A stretch of DNA of 5,736 nt. Origin: an uncultured Mollicutes bacterium (GTDB lineage Bacteria; Bacillota_I; Bacilli_A; RFN20; CAG-449). The stretch lies in NCBI GenBank assembly GCA_900551385.1, contig URVS01000099.1, positions 1 through 5,736 of the forward strand, in the 5' to 3' direction. The notes under the pieces are model-generated. The model made no database searches, was not told the DNA's origin, and worked only from the letters and a program-made list of their open reading frames with translations. Position 1 is the first letter of the stretch; every line of letters starts with the position of its first letter. The position numbers were made by a program, and so were the translations under genes. Positions 1 to 5,736 of the stretch are shown here, piece after piece.

Positions 1-1
1 C

Positions 2-526
2 TCCCCTACCGTTTCAGGAAACAGTGACCCTGTAGGCCGTATTGGAAAATGGAATGGAGTTAAAACCACATCAATCGCAGGACAGCGTGGAAGTTGCGCA
101 GGAAATGTGAAAGTGGTGCATACTTTCGTAACAGAATGGCGTGAACATCCTCAAGACTTACGCTGCGATCTTTCCGTTGCCAATTATAAATACGATGATG
201 ATAAAGTACTTTGGACAAAAGGAAAAAATGATACCGATTATTCTGCTAAAGAAAAAGACAAAGACCCCACTAAAGGACAAAAAGAAAAACAGAATTATAC
301 ACCTGCTAAATGGGACATTGAAAAATATGTAACCACCAGTAAATTAATCAATAACGATAAATCAAATGTTAATTGGTATTTCCTACGTTATGCAGATGTA
401 CTTTTACTTTACGCAGAGGCTTTGAATGAATGGAAACATGGACCTACTGATGAAGCTTATGAAGCGATCAATATGGTGCGCCGTCGTGGATTTGGTAATC
501 CTAGTAAGACGAGTATTTGTGATTTA
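2..526 (+). CDS. RagB/SusD-family outer-membrane glycan-binding lipoprotein, internal fragment (both ends missing)
   Basis: SusD-like proteins are surface lipoproteins that work with a SusC TonB-dependent transporter to bind and import glycans in Bacteroidota. The frame is open from position 2, so the GTG at 107 is not a real start. The family hallmark is at 374-430, reading WYFLRYADVLLLYAEALNE, preceded by a KWDIEKY segment and followed by AINMVRRRGFG. In complete family members this hallmark is followed by a further C-terminal part that includes an ERxxELxFEGxRWxDLxRW-like segment. That part is absent here, because the frame runs into MiaA-like sequence after about position 526. The signal peptide and N-terminal helical repeats would lie left of the window. 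GC is about 39% and arginine codons are CGC/CGT, unlike everything downstream. The family call is firm. The right boundary is estimated to within about 20 bases, and the fragment probably belongs to a different organism from the rest of the window. Confidence 0.87.
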
Positions 527-540
527 AAAGATTTAAATGA
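510..540. other. Chimeric junction between Bacteroidota-like and AT-rich Gram-positive-like DNA
   Basis: Left of this point the protein is SusD-like, with about 39% GC over 1-510 and CGN arginine codons. Right of it the protein is MiaA-like, with about 21% GC over 541-660 and AGA arginine codons. The frame happens to stay open across the join. A near-tandem 8-base repeat, GATTTAAA at 521-528 and again at 530-537, lies at the transition and could be the microhomology through which two unrelated molecules or reads were joined. The exact crossover base cannot be fixed from the sequence alone. Confidence 0.75.
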
Positions 541-691
541 TATAATATCTTTAATAAAGCAAAGAACAAGAAATTATGCTAAAAGACAATATACTTATTT
601 TAATCATCAATTACCTGTTAATTGGTTTAATGATTATAAAGAAGCTTTAACTTTTATGGAGGTAAATAATGGAACTAAAAAACATTTATGA
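530..691 (+). CDS. miaA: tRNA dimethylallyltransferase MiaA, C-terminal fragment
   Basis: MiaA transfers a dimethylallyl group to N6 of A37 in tRNAs that read UNN codons, in the cytoplasm. Only about the last 50 codons are present. The diagnostic segment at 554-589 reads IKQRTRNYAKRQ, matching the conserved (I/L)KQxxRxYAKRQxTWF region near the end of the family, and is followed by YTYFNHQLPVNWF. The P-loop and the other roughly 250 N-terminal residues of a ~300-residue enzyme are missing, replaced on the left by SusD-like sequence. The stop TGA at 689-691 lies 23 bases inside fhs, so the native genome probably has miaA directly upstream of fhs and translationally coupled to it. The motif identity is good. 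The left limit is approximate because of the junction. Confidence 0.8.
   Translation, partial: DLNDIISLIKQRTRNYAKRQYTYFNHQLPVNWFNDYKEALTFMEVNNGTKKHL
658..662 (+). promoter_or_regulatory. Ribosome-binding site of fhs
   Basis: A perfect GGAGG lies six bases upstream of the ATG at 669, inside the end of miaA. It fixes the fhs start and shows that fhs does not need its own leader. Confidence 0.85.
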
Positions 692-2273
692 GATTTCTAG
701 ATCACTAAATATTCCTGATGAATATATAGAACCATATGGTAAATATAAAGCAAAAATTGATTTATCTTATTATGATAAAATCAAAGATAGAAAAGATGGT
801 AAATTAGTTTTAGTAACTGCTATTACTCCTACTAAAGCTGGTGAAGGTAAAACTACTGCTTCTATTTCTTTATTAGAAGGCTTAAATTTAATTGGAGTAA
901 ATACTATTGCTTGTTTAAGAGAACCTTCTTTAGGCCCAGTATTTGGTTTAAAAGGTGGGGCTACTGGAGGAGGAAAAGTAACTATTGAACCAAGTGAAGA
1001 TATTAATCTTCATTTTACAGGCGATATGCATGCTTTAACTTCTTCAATTAATTTAATTAGTGCAGTTTTAGATAATTATATTTATCAAGGTAATGAACTT
1101 AATATTGATCCTAATAAAGTTGTTTGGAAAAGAGCGATTGATATGAATGATCGTACTTTAAGAGAAATCATTATTGGATGTGGGGCTAAAAGTAATGGTG
1201 TTGAAAGAAAAGATGGTTTTATTATCACTGTTGCTAGTGAATTAATGGCTGTTTTTTGTTTAGCAACTGATGAAGAAGATTTTATTAATAGAGTAAAGAA
1301 AATTATAGTGGCCTATACTTATGATGATTTACCAATTACAATTAATGATTTAAAAATTTCTAATGCTATTAGAAAATTAATGAAAGAAGCATTTAAACCT
1401 AATTTAGTACAATCTAGTGAAAATAATCCTTGTTTAGTTCATGGTGGACCTTTTGCTAATATTGCTCACGGTTGTAATTCAATTATTGCAACAAAAATGG
1501 GTTTAAAATTAGCTGATGTTGTAGTTACTGAAGCTGGTTTTGGTGCGGATTTAGGAGCAGAAAAATTTTTAGATATAAAATGTCAAGAAGCTAATTTAAA
1601 ACCTGATTTAGTTGTTATGGTAGCCACTATTAGAGCTTTAAAAATGCATGGTGGAGAAACTGATTTATCTAAAGAAAATGTTGAAGCTTTAAAAATAGGA
1701 ATTGCTAATTTAAATCAACATTTAGAAAATATTAAAAAATTTGGTATGAATGTAGTAGTAGCAATTAATCATTTTGCTAGTGATACAGAAAATGAAATTA
1801 ATTTTTTAAAGAATTGGTGTTATGAAAATAATTATAAAGTAAGTTTCTTAGATGGATTTATTAATGGTGGAAAAGGTTCTATTGAACTTGCTTCATTAGT
1901 TAAAGAAGAATTAAATCATTCATCTAATTATCACCCTTTATATTCAAGAAATAGTTCTTTAAAAAATAAAATAGAAATTATTTGTAAAGAAATATATCGC
2001 GCTAATGGAGTTAATTATTCTTCTGAAGCTTTAGAAGATTTAGCTAAATATGAAAAAATGGGCTTTAATAATGCTTATATATGTATGGCTAAAACACCTA
2101 ATTCTTTTTCAGATGATCCTACAAAATTAAATACACCGAGAGATTTTTATATTAATATTAGAAAAGTTAATCTTTCTAGTGGAGCTAATTTTGTTATACC
2201 ATTAACGGGATCAATACTTACTTTACCTGGACTACCTAAAGTTCCTCAAGCAGTAAAAATGGAGGATGAATAA
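669..2273 (+). CDS. fhs: Formate--tetrahydrofolate ligase (10-formyl-THF synthetase)
   Basis: This enzyme makes 10-formyl-THF from formate, THF and ATP in the cytoplasm, feeding purine and initiator formyl-Met-tRNA synthesis. The 534-residue product is slightly shorter than the usual ~556. Visible motifs, in order: the P-loop-like TPTKAGEGKTT (53-63), LREPSLGPVFGLKGGATGGG (83-102), DINLHFTGDMHA (111-122), the family signature VATIRALKMHGG (318-329), AINHFASDTE (365-374), a GGKGSIELA segment (400-408) and the C-terminal LTGSILTLPGLPKVPQA (512-528). Two positions depart from the usual GxKGGAAGGGY signature: Thr at residue 99 and Lys at residue 103, where Ala and Tyr are typical. The tryptophan known from the folate site of the Moorella enzyme appears to be Phe397 here, which keeps an aromatic residue. 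The start is set by GGAGG at 658. The gene overlaps miaA by 23 bases and ends one base before folD, consistent with a single operon. Confidence 0.96.
   Translation: MELKNIYEISRSLNIPDEYIEPYGKYKAKIDLSYYDKIKDRKDGKLVLVTAITPTKAGEGKTTASISLLEGLNLIGVNTIACLREPSLGPVFGLKGGATGGGKVTIEPSEDINLHFTGDMHALTSSINLISAVLDNYIYQGNELNIDPNKVVWKRAIDMNDRTLREIIIGCGAKSNGVERKDGFIITVASELMAVFCLATDEEDFINRVKKIIVAYTYDDLPITINDLKISNAIRKLMKEAFKPNLVQSSENNPCLVHGGPFANIAHGCNSIIATKMGLKLADVVVTEAGFGADLGAEKFLDIKCQEANLKPDLVVMVATIRALKMHGGETDLSKENVEALKIGIANLNQHLENIKKFGMNVVVAINHFASDTENEINFLKNWCYENNYKVSFLDGFINGGKGSIELASLVKEELNHSSNYHPLYSRNSSLKNKIEIICKEIYRANGVNYSSEALEDLAKYEKMGFNNAYICMAKTPNSFSDDPTKLNTPRDFYINIRKVNLSSGANFVIPLTGSILTLPGLPKVPQAVKMEDE
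2261..2265 (+). promoter_or_regulatory. Ribosome-binding site that decides the folD start
   Basis: GGAGG at 2261-2265 directly abuts an in-frame ATG at 2266, which is too close for initiation, and lies nine bases before the ATG at 2275. The second ATG is therefore the likely start, shortening the protein by three residues. The site lies within the last codons of fhs, which favours coupled translation. Confidence 0.8.
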
Positions 2274-2274
2274 T

Positions 2275-3096
2275 ATGGAATATTTACTTGGAAAACCTGT
2301 CAGTGATCAAATAAGAGAAGAACTAAAAGAAAAAATTTCTCATAAAAAAAGAAAACCAGTATTATGTATTTTATTAAATAGAGATGATGAATCTTCTCTT
2401 GGATATGTAAATAATTTAGTTAAAACTGGTGGAAAATTAAATATTGAAGTTAAAGTTATAATTATCAATTCTTTACAAGAATATCTTTATAATATTAATT
2501 ATGTTAATAATGCAAAAGATGTTGATGCTTGTTTAATCACTAGACCTTTAGTTAAAGGAATTAAAGAAAATGAAGTATTACCTTTACTTGATTATAAAAA
2601 AGATGTTGATTCAATTAATCATCAAAGTTTAGGTTTAATTTTAACAGGTAATGAAAAATTTGTGCCTAATACAGCTTTAGCTATTATTAAAATGTTAGAT
2701 TATTATCATATTGATTTAGAAAGTAAAAAAGTATTAGTTATTGGTAGATCTTTATCAGTAGGTAAACCAGTTGCTTTATTATTAATTAATAGACATGCAA
2801 CAGTTACTATTGCACATTCTAAGACTAAAGATTTAGATAATGAATTAAAAGATTATGATATAGTTATTGCAGCAATTGGTAAACCTCATTATATTGATTC
2901 AAACAAAATGAAACCAGGAAGTGTTGCTATTGATGCTGGTATTCATTATTTAGAAACAGGAATAGTTGGTGATATTATTCCTAGTGATAATGTTTCTTAT
3001 ATTACTAAAGTTCCAGGAGGAATTGGACCTATTACAGTAAGTTGTTTACTAAATAATGTTGTTACATGTTATGAGGAAAATACAAATGATTTCTAA
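2275..3096 (+). CDS. folD: FolD-like methylene-THF dehydrogenase/methenyl-THF cyclohydrolase with divergent active site
   Basis: FolD normally interconverts 5,10-methylene-, methenyl- and 10-formyl-THF, using NADP in most species. The 273-residue product has the family's usual two-domain order and near-usual length. The Rossmann part is well kept: VLVIGRSLSVGKPVALLL (153-170), IAAIGKP (198-204), VAIDAGI (217-223) and the C-terminal signature VPGGIGPITVSCL (246-258). The folate-site motifs are altered. In SxxYVxxK the Tyr is present (Tyr44), but the catalytic Lys four residues later is Leu48. The (V)QLPLP segment reads ITRPLV (88-93), so its Gln is Thr89. PCTPxG reads PNTALA (131-136), and DVDGF reads DVDSI (110-114). 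In studied FolD/MTHFD1 enzymes this Lys is needed for cyclohydrolase activity. Position next to fhs argues for a role in one-carbon metabolism, perhaps as a dehydrogenase only, which is an inference. It starts one base after fhs ends and overlaps the next gene by 11 bases. Confidence 0.88.
   Translation: MEYLLGKPVSDQIREELKEKISHKKRKPVLCILLNRDDESSLGYVNNLVKTGGKLNIEVKVIIINSLQEYLYNINYVNNAKDVDACLITRPLVKGIKENEVLPLLDYKKDVDSINHQSLGLILTGNEKFVPNTALAIIKMLDYYHIDLESKKVLVIGRSLSVGKPVALLLINRHATVTIAHSKTKDLDNELKDYDIVIAAIGKPHYIDSNKMKPGSVAIDAGIHYLETGIVGDIIPSDNVSYITKVPGGIGPITVSCLLNNVVTCYEENTNDF
3073..3077 (+). promoter_or_regulatory. Ribosome-binding site of the DUF951 gene
   Basis: GAGGA lies eight bases before the ATG at 3086, inside the folD 3' end. 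It selects 3086 over the upstream in-frame ATGs at 3056 and 3071, which have no suitable site and would add residues unlike the family N-terminus. Confidence 0.7.
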
Positions 3097-3283
3097 TGAA
3101 GAATATCAATTAGATTCTATTGTAGAAATGAAAAAAGCTCATCCATGTGCAACTAGAAGTAAACAATTTATGATTGTTAGATTAGGCGCAGATATTAAAA
3201 TTAAATGCTTAGGATGCGGTAATGTTGTCATGCTAGGTAGAAATGATTTTAATGAAAAAGTAAAAAAAATTATTAAAAAATAA
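3086..3283 (+). CDS. DUF951 (YyzM-like) small cysteine-containing protein
   Basis: This 65-residue basic protein matches the pattern I recall for the DUF951 family, found in Firmicutes and relatives and including Bacillus YyzM. It has VEMKKxHPC (13-21), the core VRLGADIKIKCLGCG (31-45), then VMLGRxxF and a lysine-rich tail. Three cysteines (Cys21, Cys41, Cys44), two of them as CLGC, suggest a zinc-ribbon-like or metal-binding fold. The basic charge would suit nucleic-acid binding, but no function is established that I can name. The glycine that I recall after HPC in the family is Ala22 here. The gene overlaps folD by 11 bases (stop 3094-3096) and is the last gene before the hairpin terminator, so it is probably expressed with fhs and folD. 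Its length is typical and it appears intact. Confidence 0.85.
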   Translation: MISNEEYQLDSIVEMKKAHPCATRSKQFMIVRLGADIKIKCLGCGNVVMLGRNDFNEKVKKIIKK

Positions 3284-3284
3284 G

Positions 3285-3317
3285 AAAAGGCCTCTATATA
3301 TTAATGGAGGTTTTTTT
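3285..3317 (+). terminator. Rho-independent terminator-like hairpin overlapping the next gene's RBS
   Basis: The arms CCTCTAT (3291-3297) and ATGGAGG (3304-3310) form a seven-base-pair stem with one G-T wobble around a six-base loop. Seven T's follow at 3311-3317. The stem can be extended by pairing AAAAGG (3285-3290) with the T-run, using two G-T wobbles, so the hairpin might work on either strand. It sits one base after the DUF951 stop. The T-run ends exactly at the ATG of the ABC gene. The stem is short and not GC-rich, so termination may be partial. Confidence 0.65.
3306..3310 (+). promoter_or_regulatory. Ribosome-binding site of the ABC exporter gene, embedded in the hairpin
   Basis: GGAGG lies seven bases before the ATG at 3318 and is the only plausible Shine-Dalgarno site there. 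Four of its five bases form Watson-Crick pairs in the hairpin's 3' arm and the fifth forms a G-T wobble, so the folded RNA would hide it from the ribosome. Confidence 0.8.
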
Positions 3318-5297
3318 ATGTTAAGATTAGTAAATATTTCTAAAAAATATGATCGAGTTATTTTTGATAATTTTTCTTGTTCTTTTCCTAGTAAAGGATT
3401 TGTTTTTATAACAGGAGAAAATGGAGTAGGTAAAACAACTTTATTTAATATAATTTTAGGTATAGAAGATATTGATAAAGGTGAAATATTTATTGATGAT
3501 AAAAAGATATTAAAAAAAGATTTTGTTTTTATAAGGAAAAATTATATCAATGTTATATTTCAAGATTATGGTTTAATTGATTATTTTTCAATTGAAGAAA
3601 ATTTAAAAATACCTTTATTAAATGTTGATAAAAAATATACTAAAGATGATTTTATTAAAGTATTAAAAGAAGTTAATTTAGATAAAAAATTAAATGAGTT
3701 AGTAAAAAATTTATCAGGTGGAGAAAAACAAAGATTAGCAATAGCAAGAACTTTATTATTAGATAAAAATATTTATTTATGTGATGAACCAACTGGCTCT
3801 TTAGATCAAGAAAATACGACTATTATTTTTGATATTTTAAAAAAGATTAGTTTAAATAAATTAGTTATATGTATTTCTCATGATCAAAAATGTGTTGATA
3901 AATATGCTGATATCATTATTAATCTTAATAATAAAATTAATTATGATTATTATGAAAAAAATGATAAAAAAGTAACTATATATAAAACAAAAAATGTTAG
4001 TGTTAATGATAAATTAAAAATAAGTTATTATTCTTTAAATCATCATAAATTAAGGTCAATTATTTCTATAATTAGTAATTTTCTTATCTTTTTAAATTTA
4101 TTTTTATCAATTATTTTATCTTATTCAATTAATAATAATATTTCTGATAATTTTAAAAAGAGTTTAGAAAATAATTTTATGCAAATAAGTATGTGTAAGA
4201 AAATTGAAAATAATTCTTCAATTAGTTTTAATAAAACATATCGACCTCAAATAAATAATTTATTAGAAGATTTATCTTCTTATAATTATAAAATTGATTA
4301 TTGTTATGATTATTTCTTTTTAAATAGTAAAATTATATTTAATCATGAAGAATATGATTATACATTTAAACCATTAGAAGAATTACCTACTAATTATTTG
4401 TATTTATTAGATAAAGTTAATTCTCTAGCGTTTAATGAAGTAATTGTTAATGATGAAGCATATAAAATATTAAATAATAATTTTGATTTAATTATTAATA
4501 AAACAATTAAATCAGAAGATAATAACCATAATATTGCTATTGATAATCTTAATTTAAGTTTTAAATTTAAAATAGTAGATGTTATAGAAGAATTTGGTTT
4601 TATGAAAATACCACTTATTTATTATTCTAATGAAAGATTGAAAGAAATTATTAATAATATTGAATTAACTAATTATTCTACTTTATTAAAGAAAAAAGTT
4701 ACTTTATTAGATAGATTTAGAGAATTATCTTTTGATAATGAAGAAATATCTTCTTATAAATATAATATTTGGACTAATGAAATAAAAAAGATAAATGATC
4801 ATTTAATAAATAAAGGTTATAATGTTATTTGTTCAAGTATAGATAATGAAAAAAACCTTAAAGATATTTTATCTACAATTAATTTAACTTTTAATTTATT
4901 TTTAATTATCTCTTTTGTGATTACTTTCTTTTTAATGGGTATTATTATTTATTCATTAATTATGGAACGTAAAAGAGAGATTGCTTTAATGAAAATTAAT
5001 GGCTTAAATAATAAAGATGTAAAATCTATTATTAATTTTGATGCAGTTATTATTAGCTTAATTAGTTTTTTAAGTGTTGTTATTATTCTTAATTTTGTTC
5101 TTAATATTTTTAATAAATATCTTAAATTATATTTAAAAATAGATAATTTTTTAGTTTTACCCAAAAAAATAATTTTTAGTTATGATATTTATTTGTATCT
5201 TTTATTATTTTGTTTATTTATTGGTCTATTATTTTCTTTTATTCCATTAAAAATTTATTTATCAAAAAAAGAATGTGATTTAATGAGGGAAGAATAA
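3318..5297 (+). CDS. Fused ABC exporter: N-terminal ATPase plus FtsX/MacB-type permease
   Basis: This 659-residue protein joins an ATPase and a permease in one chain, in the order seen in MacB. The ATPase spans about 1-205: A-loop Tyr11, Walker A GENGVGKT (33-40), Q-loop Gln82, signature LSGGEKQR (132-139), Walker B IYLCDEP (152-158) with catalytic Glu157, D-loop GSLD (160-163) and H-loop SHD (187-189). All look intact. The permease has a first membrane segment at about 247-269, a roughly 250-residue Asn/Asp/Lys-rich extracytoplasmic region (270-520), then membrane segments at about 523-548, 573-597 and 622-646. The motif ERKREIALMKINGLNNKDV (550-568), typical of FtsX-family permeases, follows the second segment. 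Such proteins usually couple ATP use to export or extraction of peptides, lipids or lipoproteins. The cargo cannot be read here. The start is set by GGAGG at 3306. It overlaps the next ABC gene by one base. Parts are extremely AT-rich. Confidence 0.92.
   Translation: MLRLVNISKKYDRVIFDNFSCSFPSKGFVFITGENGVGKTTLFNIILGIEDIDKGEIFIDDKKILKKDFVFIRKNYINVIFQDYGLIDYFSIEENLKIPLLNVDKKYTKDDFIKVLKEVNLDKKLNELVKNLSGGEKQRLAIARTLLLDKNIYLCDEPTGSLDQENTTIIFDILKKISLNKLVICISHDQKCVDKYADIIINLNNKINYDYYEKNDKKVTIYKTKNVSVNDKLKISYYSLNHHKLRSIISIISNFLIFLNLFLSIILSYSINNNISDNFKKSLENNFMQISMCKKIENNSSISFNKTYRPQINNLLEDLSSYNYKIDYCYDYFFLNSKIIFNHEEYDYTFKPLEELPTNYLYLLDKVNSLAFNEVIVNDEAYKILNNNFDLIINKTIKSEDNNHNIAIDNLNLSFKFKIVDVIEEFGFMKIPLIYYSNERLKEIINNIELTNYSTLLKKKVTLLDRFRELSFDNEEISSYKYNIWTNEIKKINDHLINKGYNVICSSIDNEKNLKDILSTINLTFNLFLIISFVITFFLMGIIIYSLIMERKREIALMKINGLNNKDVKSIINFDAVIISLISFLSVVIILNFVLNIFNKYLKLYLKIDNFLVLPKKIIFSYDIYLYLLLFCLFIGLLFSFIPLKIYLSKKECDLMREE
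3710..3742 (+). repeat. 33-bp exact direct repeat, copy 1 (in ABC signature motif)
   Basis: This stretch encodes the LSGGEKQRLAI region of the fused exporter and is identical base for base to 5683-5715 in the next ABC gene. Flanking bases differ. The protein motif is conserved, but identical codons at every wobble position suggest recent common origin or gene conversion, helped by strong AT codon bias. Confidence 0.75.
5285..5290 (+). promoter_or_regulatory. Ribosome-binding site of the second ABC gene
   Basis: GAGGGA lies six bases before the ATG at 5297, inside the end of the fused exporter gene. The stop and start overlap as TAATG, an arrangement typical of coupled translation. Confidence 0.7.
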
Positions 5298-5736
5298 TGA
5301 TAGAATTAAAAAATGTTAATAAAAAATATGATAAATTAATTTTAAGTAATATAAATATTTCATTTGAAAGTGGGCTTATTGGTATACTAGGAAGCTCTGG
5401 ATGTGGAAAGTCAACTTTATTAAATTTAATATCATTATTAGATAATAATTACGAAGGTGATATTTATTTTAATAATATTAATTATAAAGATATTCATGAT
5501 AAAGAAAAATTTCGATATGAAAATTTTGGTTTTGTATTTCAAAATTATCAATTATTTAATTTATTAAATGTAAAAGATAATATTTTAATGTTTTCTAAAG
5601 AAGATATTAATACTAATAATAAAATTAATGAAGTCTTAAAATTAGTGCATTTAAAAGTTAGTATGGAACAAAAAGTATCTACTTTATCAGGTGGAGAAAA
5701 ACAAAGATTAGCAATCGCTAGAAGTTTATATAAAGG
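5297..5736 (+). CDS. Second ABC transporter ATP-binding protein, 5' part (cut by window end)
   Basis: The first 146 codons of an ABC ATPase are present, still open at the window edge. Visible parts are A-loop Tyr11, Walker A GSSGCGKST (32-40), Q-loop Gln82 in FQNYQLF and the signature LSGGEKQR (130-137). Walker B, D-loop and H-loop would lie to the right. The protein resembles the ATPase half of the preceding exporter and belongs to the same MacB/LolD/FtsE-like group, as judged by the LSGGEKQRLAIAR block. By analogy it may also continue into a fused permease, but this cannot be seen. The one-base overlap with the upstream gene implies that the two are made together, either as two related exporters or as a heteromeric pair. 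Confidence 0.9.
   Translation, partial: MIELKNVNKKYDKLILSNINISFESGLIGILGSSGCGKSTLLNLISLLDNNYEGDIYFNNINYKDIHDKEKFRYENFGFVFQNYQLFNLLNVKDNILMFSKEDINTNNKINEVLKLVHLKVSMEQKVSTLSGGEKQRLAIARSLYK
5683..5715 (+). repeat. 33-bp exact direct repeat, copy 2 (in ABC signature motif)
   Basis: This is the second copy of the sequence at 3710-3742, lying in the signature motif of the downstream ABC ATPase. The copies are 1,973 bases apart in the same orientation and in the same reading phase of the motif. Confidence 0.75.

Noticed and set aside
141..332. A 63-codon reading frame on the plus strand
   Set aside because: It lies wholly inside the SusD-like coding frame, has low-complexity Lys/Ile-rich content and matches no family I know.
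1..530. Natural horizontal transfer of a SusD locus into a Gram-positive genome
   Set aside because: The fragment lacks both ends, destroys miaA and would be useless without an outer membrane and SusC. An artefactual join is simpler, although reads are needed to prove it.
107..691. A single 194-residue protein starting with GTG at 107
   Set aside because: The frame is open upstream to position 2, there is no ribosome-binding site at 107, and the product is two unrelated family fragments joined end to end.
2266..2274. ATG at 2266 as the folD start
   Set aside because: It touches the GGAGG with no spacer. The ATG at 2275 has a nine-base spacer and gives a family-like N-terminus.
3056..3085. 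Upstream ATGs (3056, 3071) as the DUF951 gene start
   Set aside because: The added residues do not resemble the family, and GAGGA at 3073-3077 points to the ATG at 3086.
4949..5164. A 71-codon reading frame on the minus strand
   Set aside because: It is antisense to the membrane part of the ABC exporter. AT-rich membrane codons readily give Leu/Ile/Lys-rich shadows, and no start signal is evident.
669..5297. Alternative genetic code (TGA as tryptophan), as in some Mollicutes
   Set aside because: Tryptophans at conserved places are TGG, and no in-frame TGA interrupts the long genes. The miaA TGA is followed by a TAG two codons later, so it gives no support for readthrough.

Overview
The window looks like DNA from an uncultured, very AT-rich, low-GC Gram-positive or Mollicutes-like bacterium, probably gut-associated, with a short piece of Bacteroidota-like DNA joined at its left end. 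TGG encodes tryptophan throughout, TGA is used as a stop, arginine is mostly AGA and Shine-Dalgarno sites are strong (GGAGG), so the standard bacterial code applies. The taxon is inferred from composition and protein style, not from a search.

Layout: positions 2 to about 526 encode an internal piece of a RagB/SusD-family glycan-binding lipoprotein, at about 39% GC by hand count. It is truncated on both sides and fused in frame to the last ~50 codons of miaA (tRNA dimethylallyltransferase, about 21% GC, ending at 691). Neither gene is complete. Composition, codon use and protein family all change within a few tens of bases, so the join is most likely an assembly or amplification chimera. From about 530 onward the sequence is coherent.

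Rightward from miaA runs a tightly packed, all-plus-strand cluster: fhs (formate-tetrahydrofolate ligase), folD-like (methylene-THF dehydrogenase/cyclohydrolase) and a small DUF951 cysteine protein, with overlaps or 1-nt gaps. Fhs and FolD are consecutive one-carbon enzymes (formate to 10-formyl-THF to methenyl-THF to methylene-THF). The FolD-like protein lacks several canonical active-site residues, including the catalytic lysine, so the cyclohydrolase step is in doubt.

A compact hairpin followed by seven T's separates this cluster from a second module. Its 3' arm is also the GGAGG ribosome-binding site of the next gene. That module is a fused ATPase-permease ABC exporter of MacB/FtsX type, followed by a 1-nt-overlapping second ABC ATPase gene cut by the window edge. 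The two are probably co-expressed exporters of unknown cargo.

No RNA genes, CRISPR arrays, insertion sequences or origins were seen, and no stretch over 300 bases lacks a gene. No clearly new multi-gene system is evident. The best leads are the divergent FolD, the terminator that contains a ribosome-binding site, and the chimeric left end.
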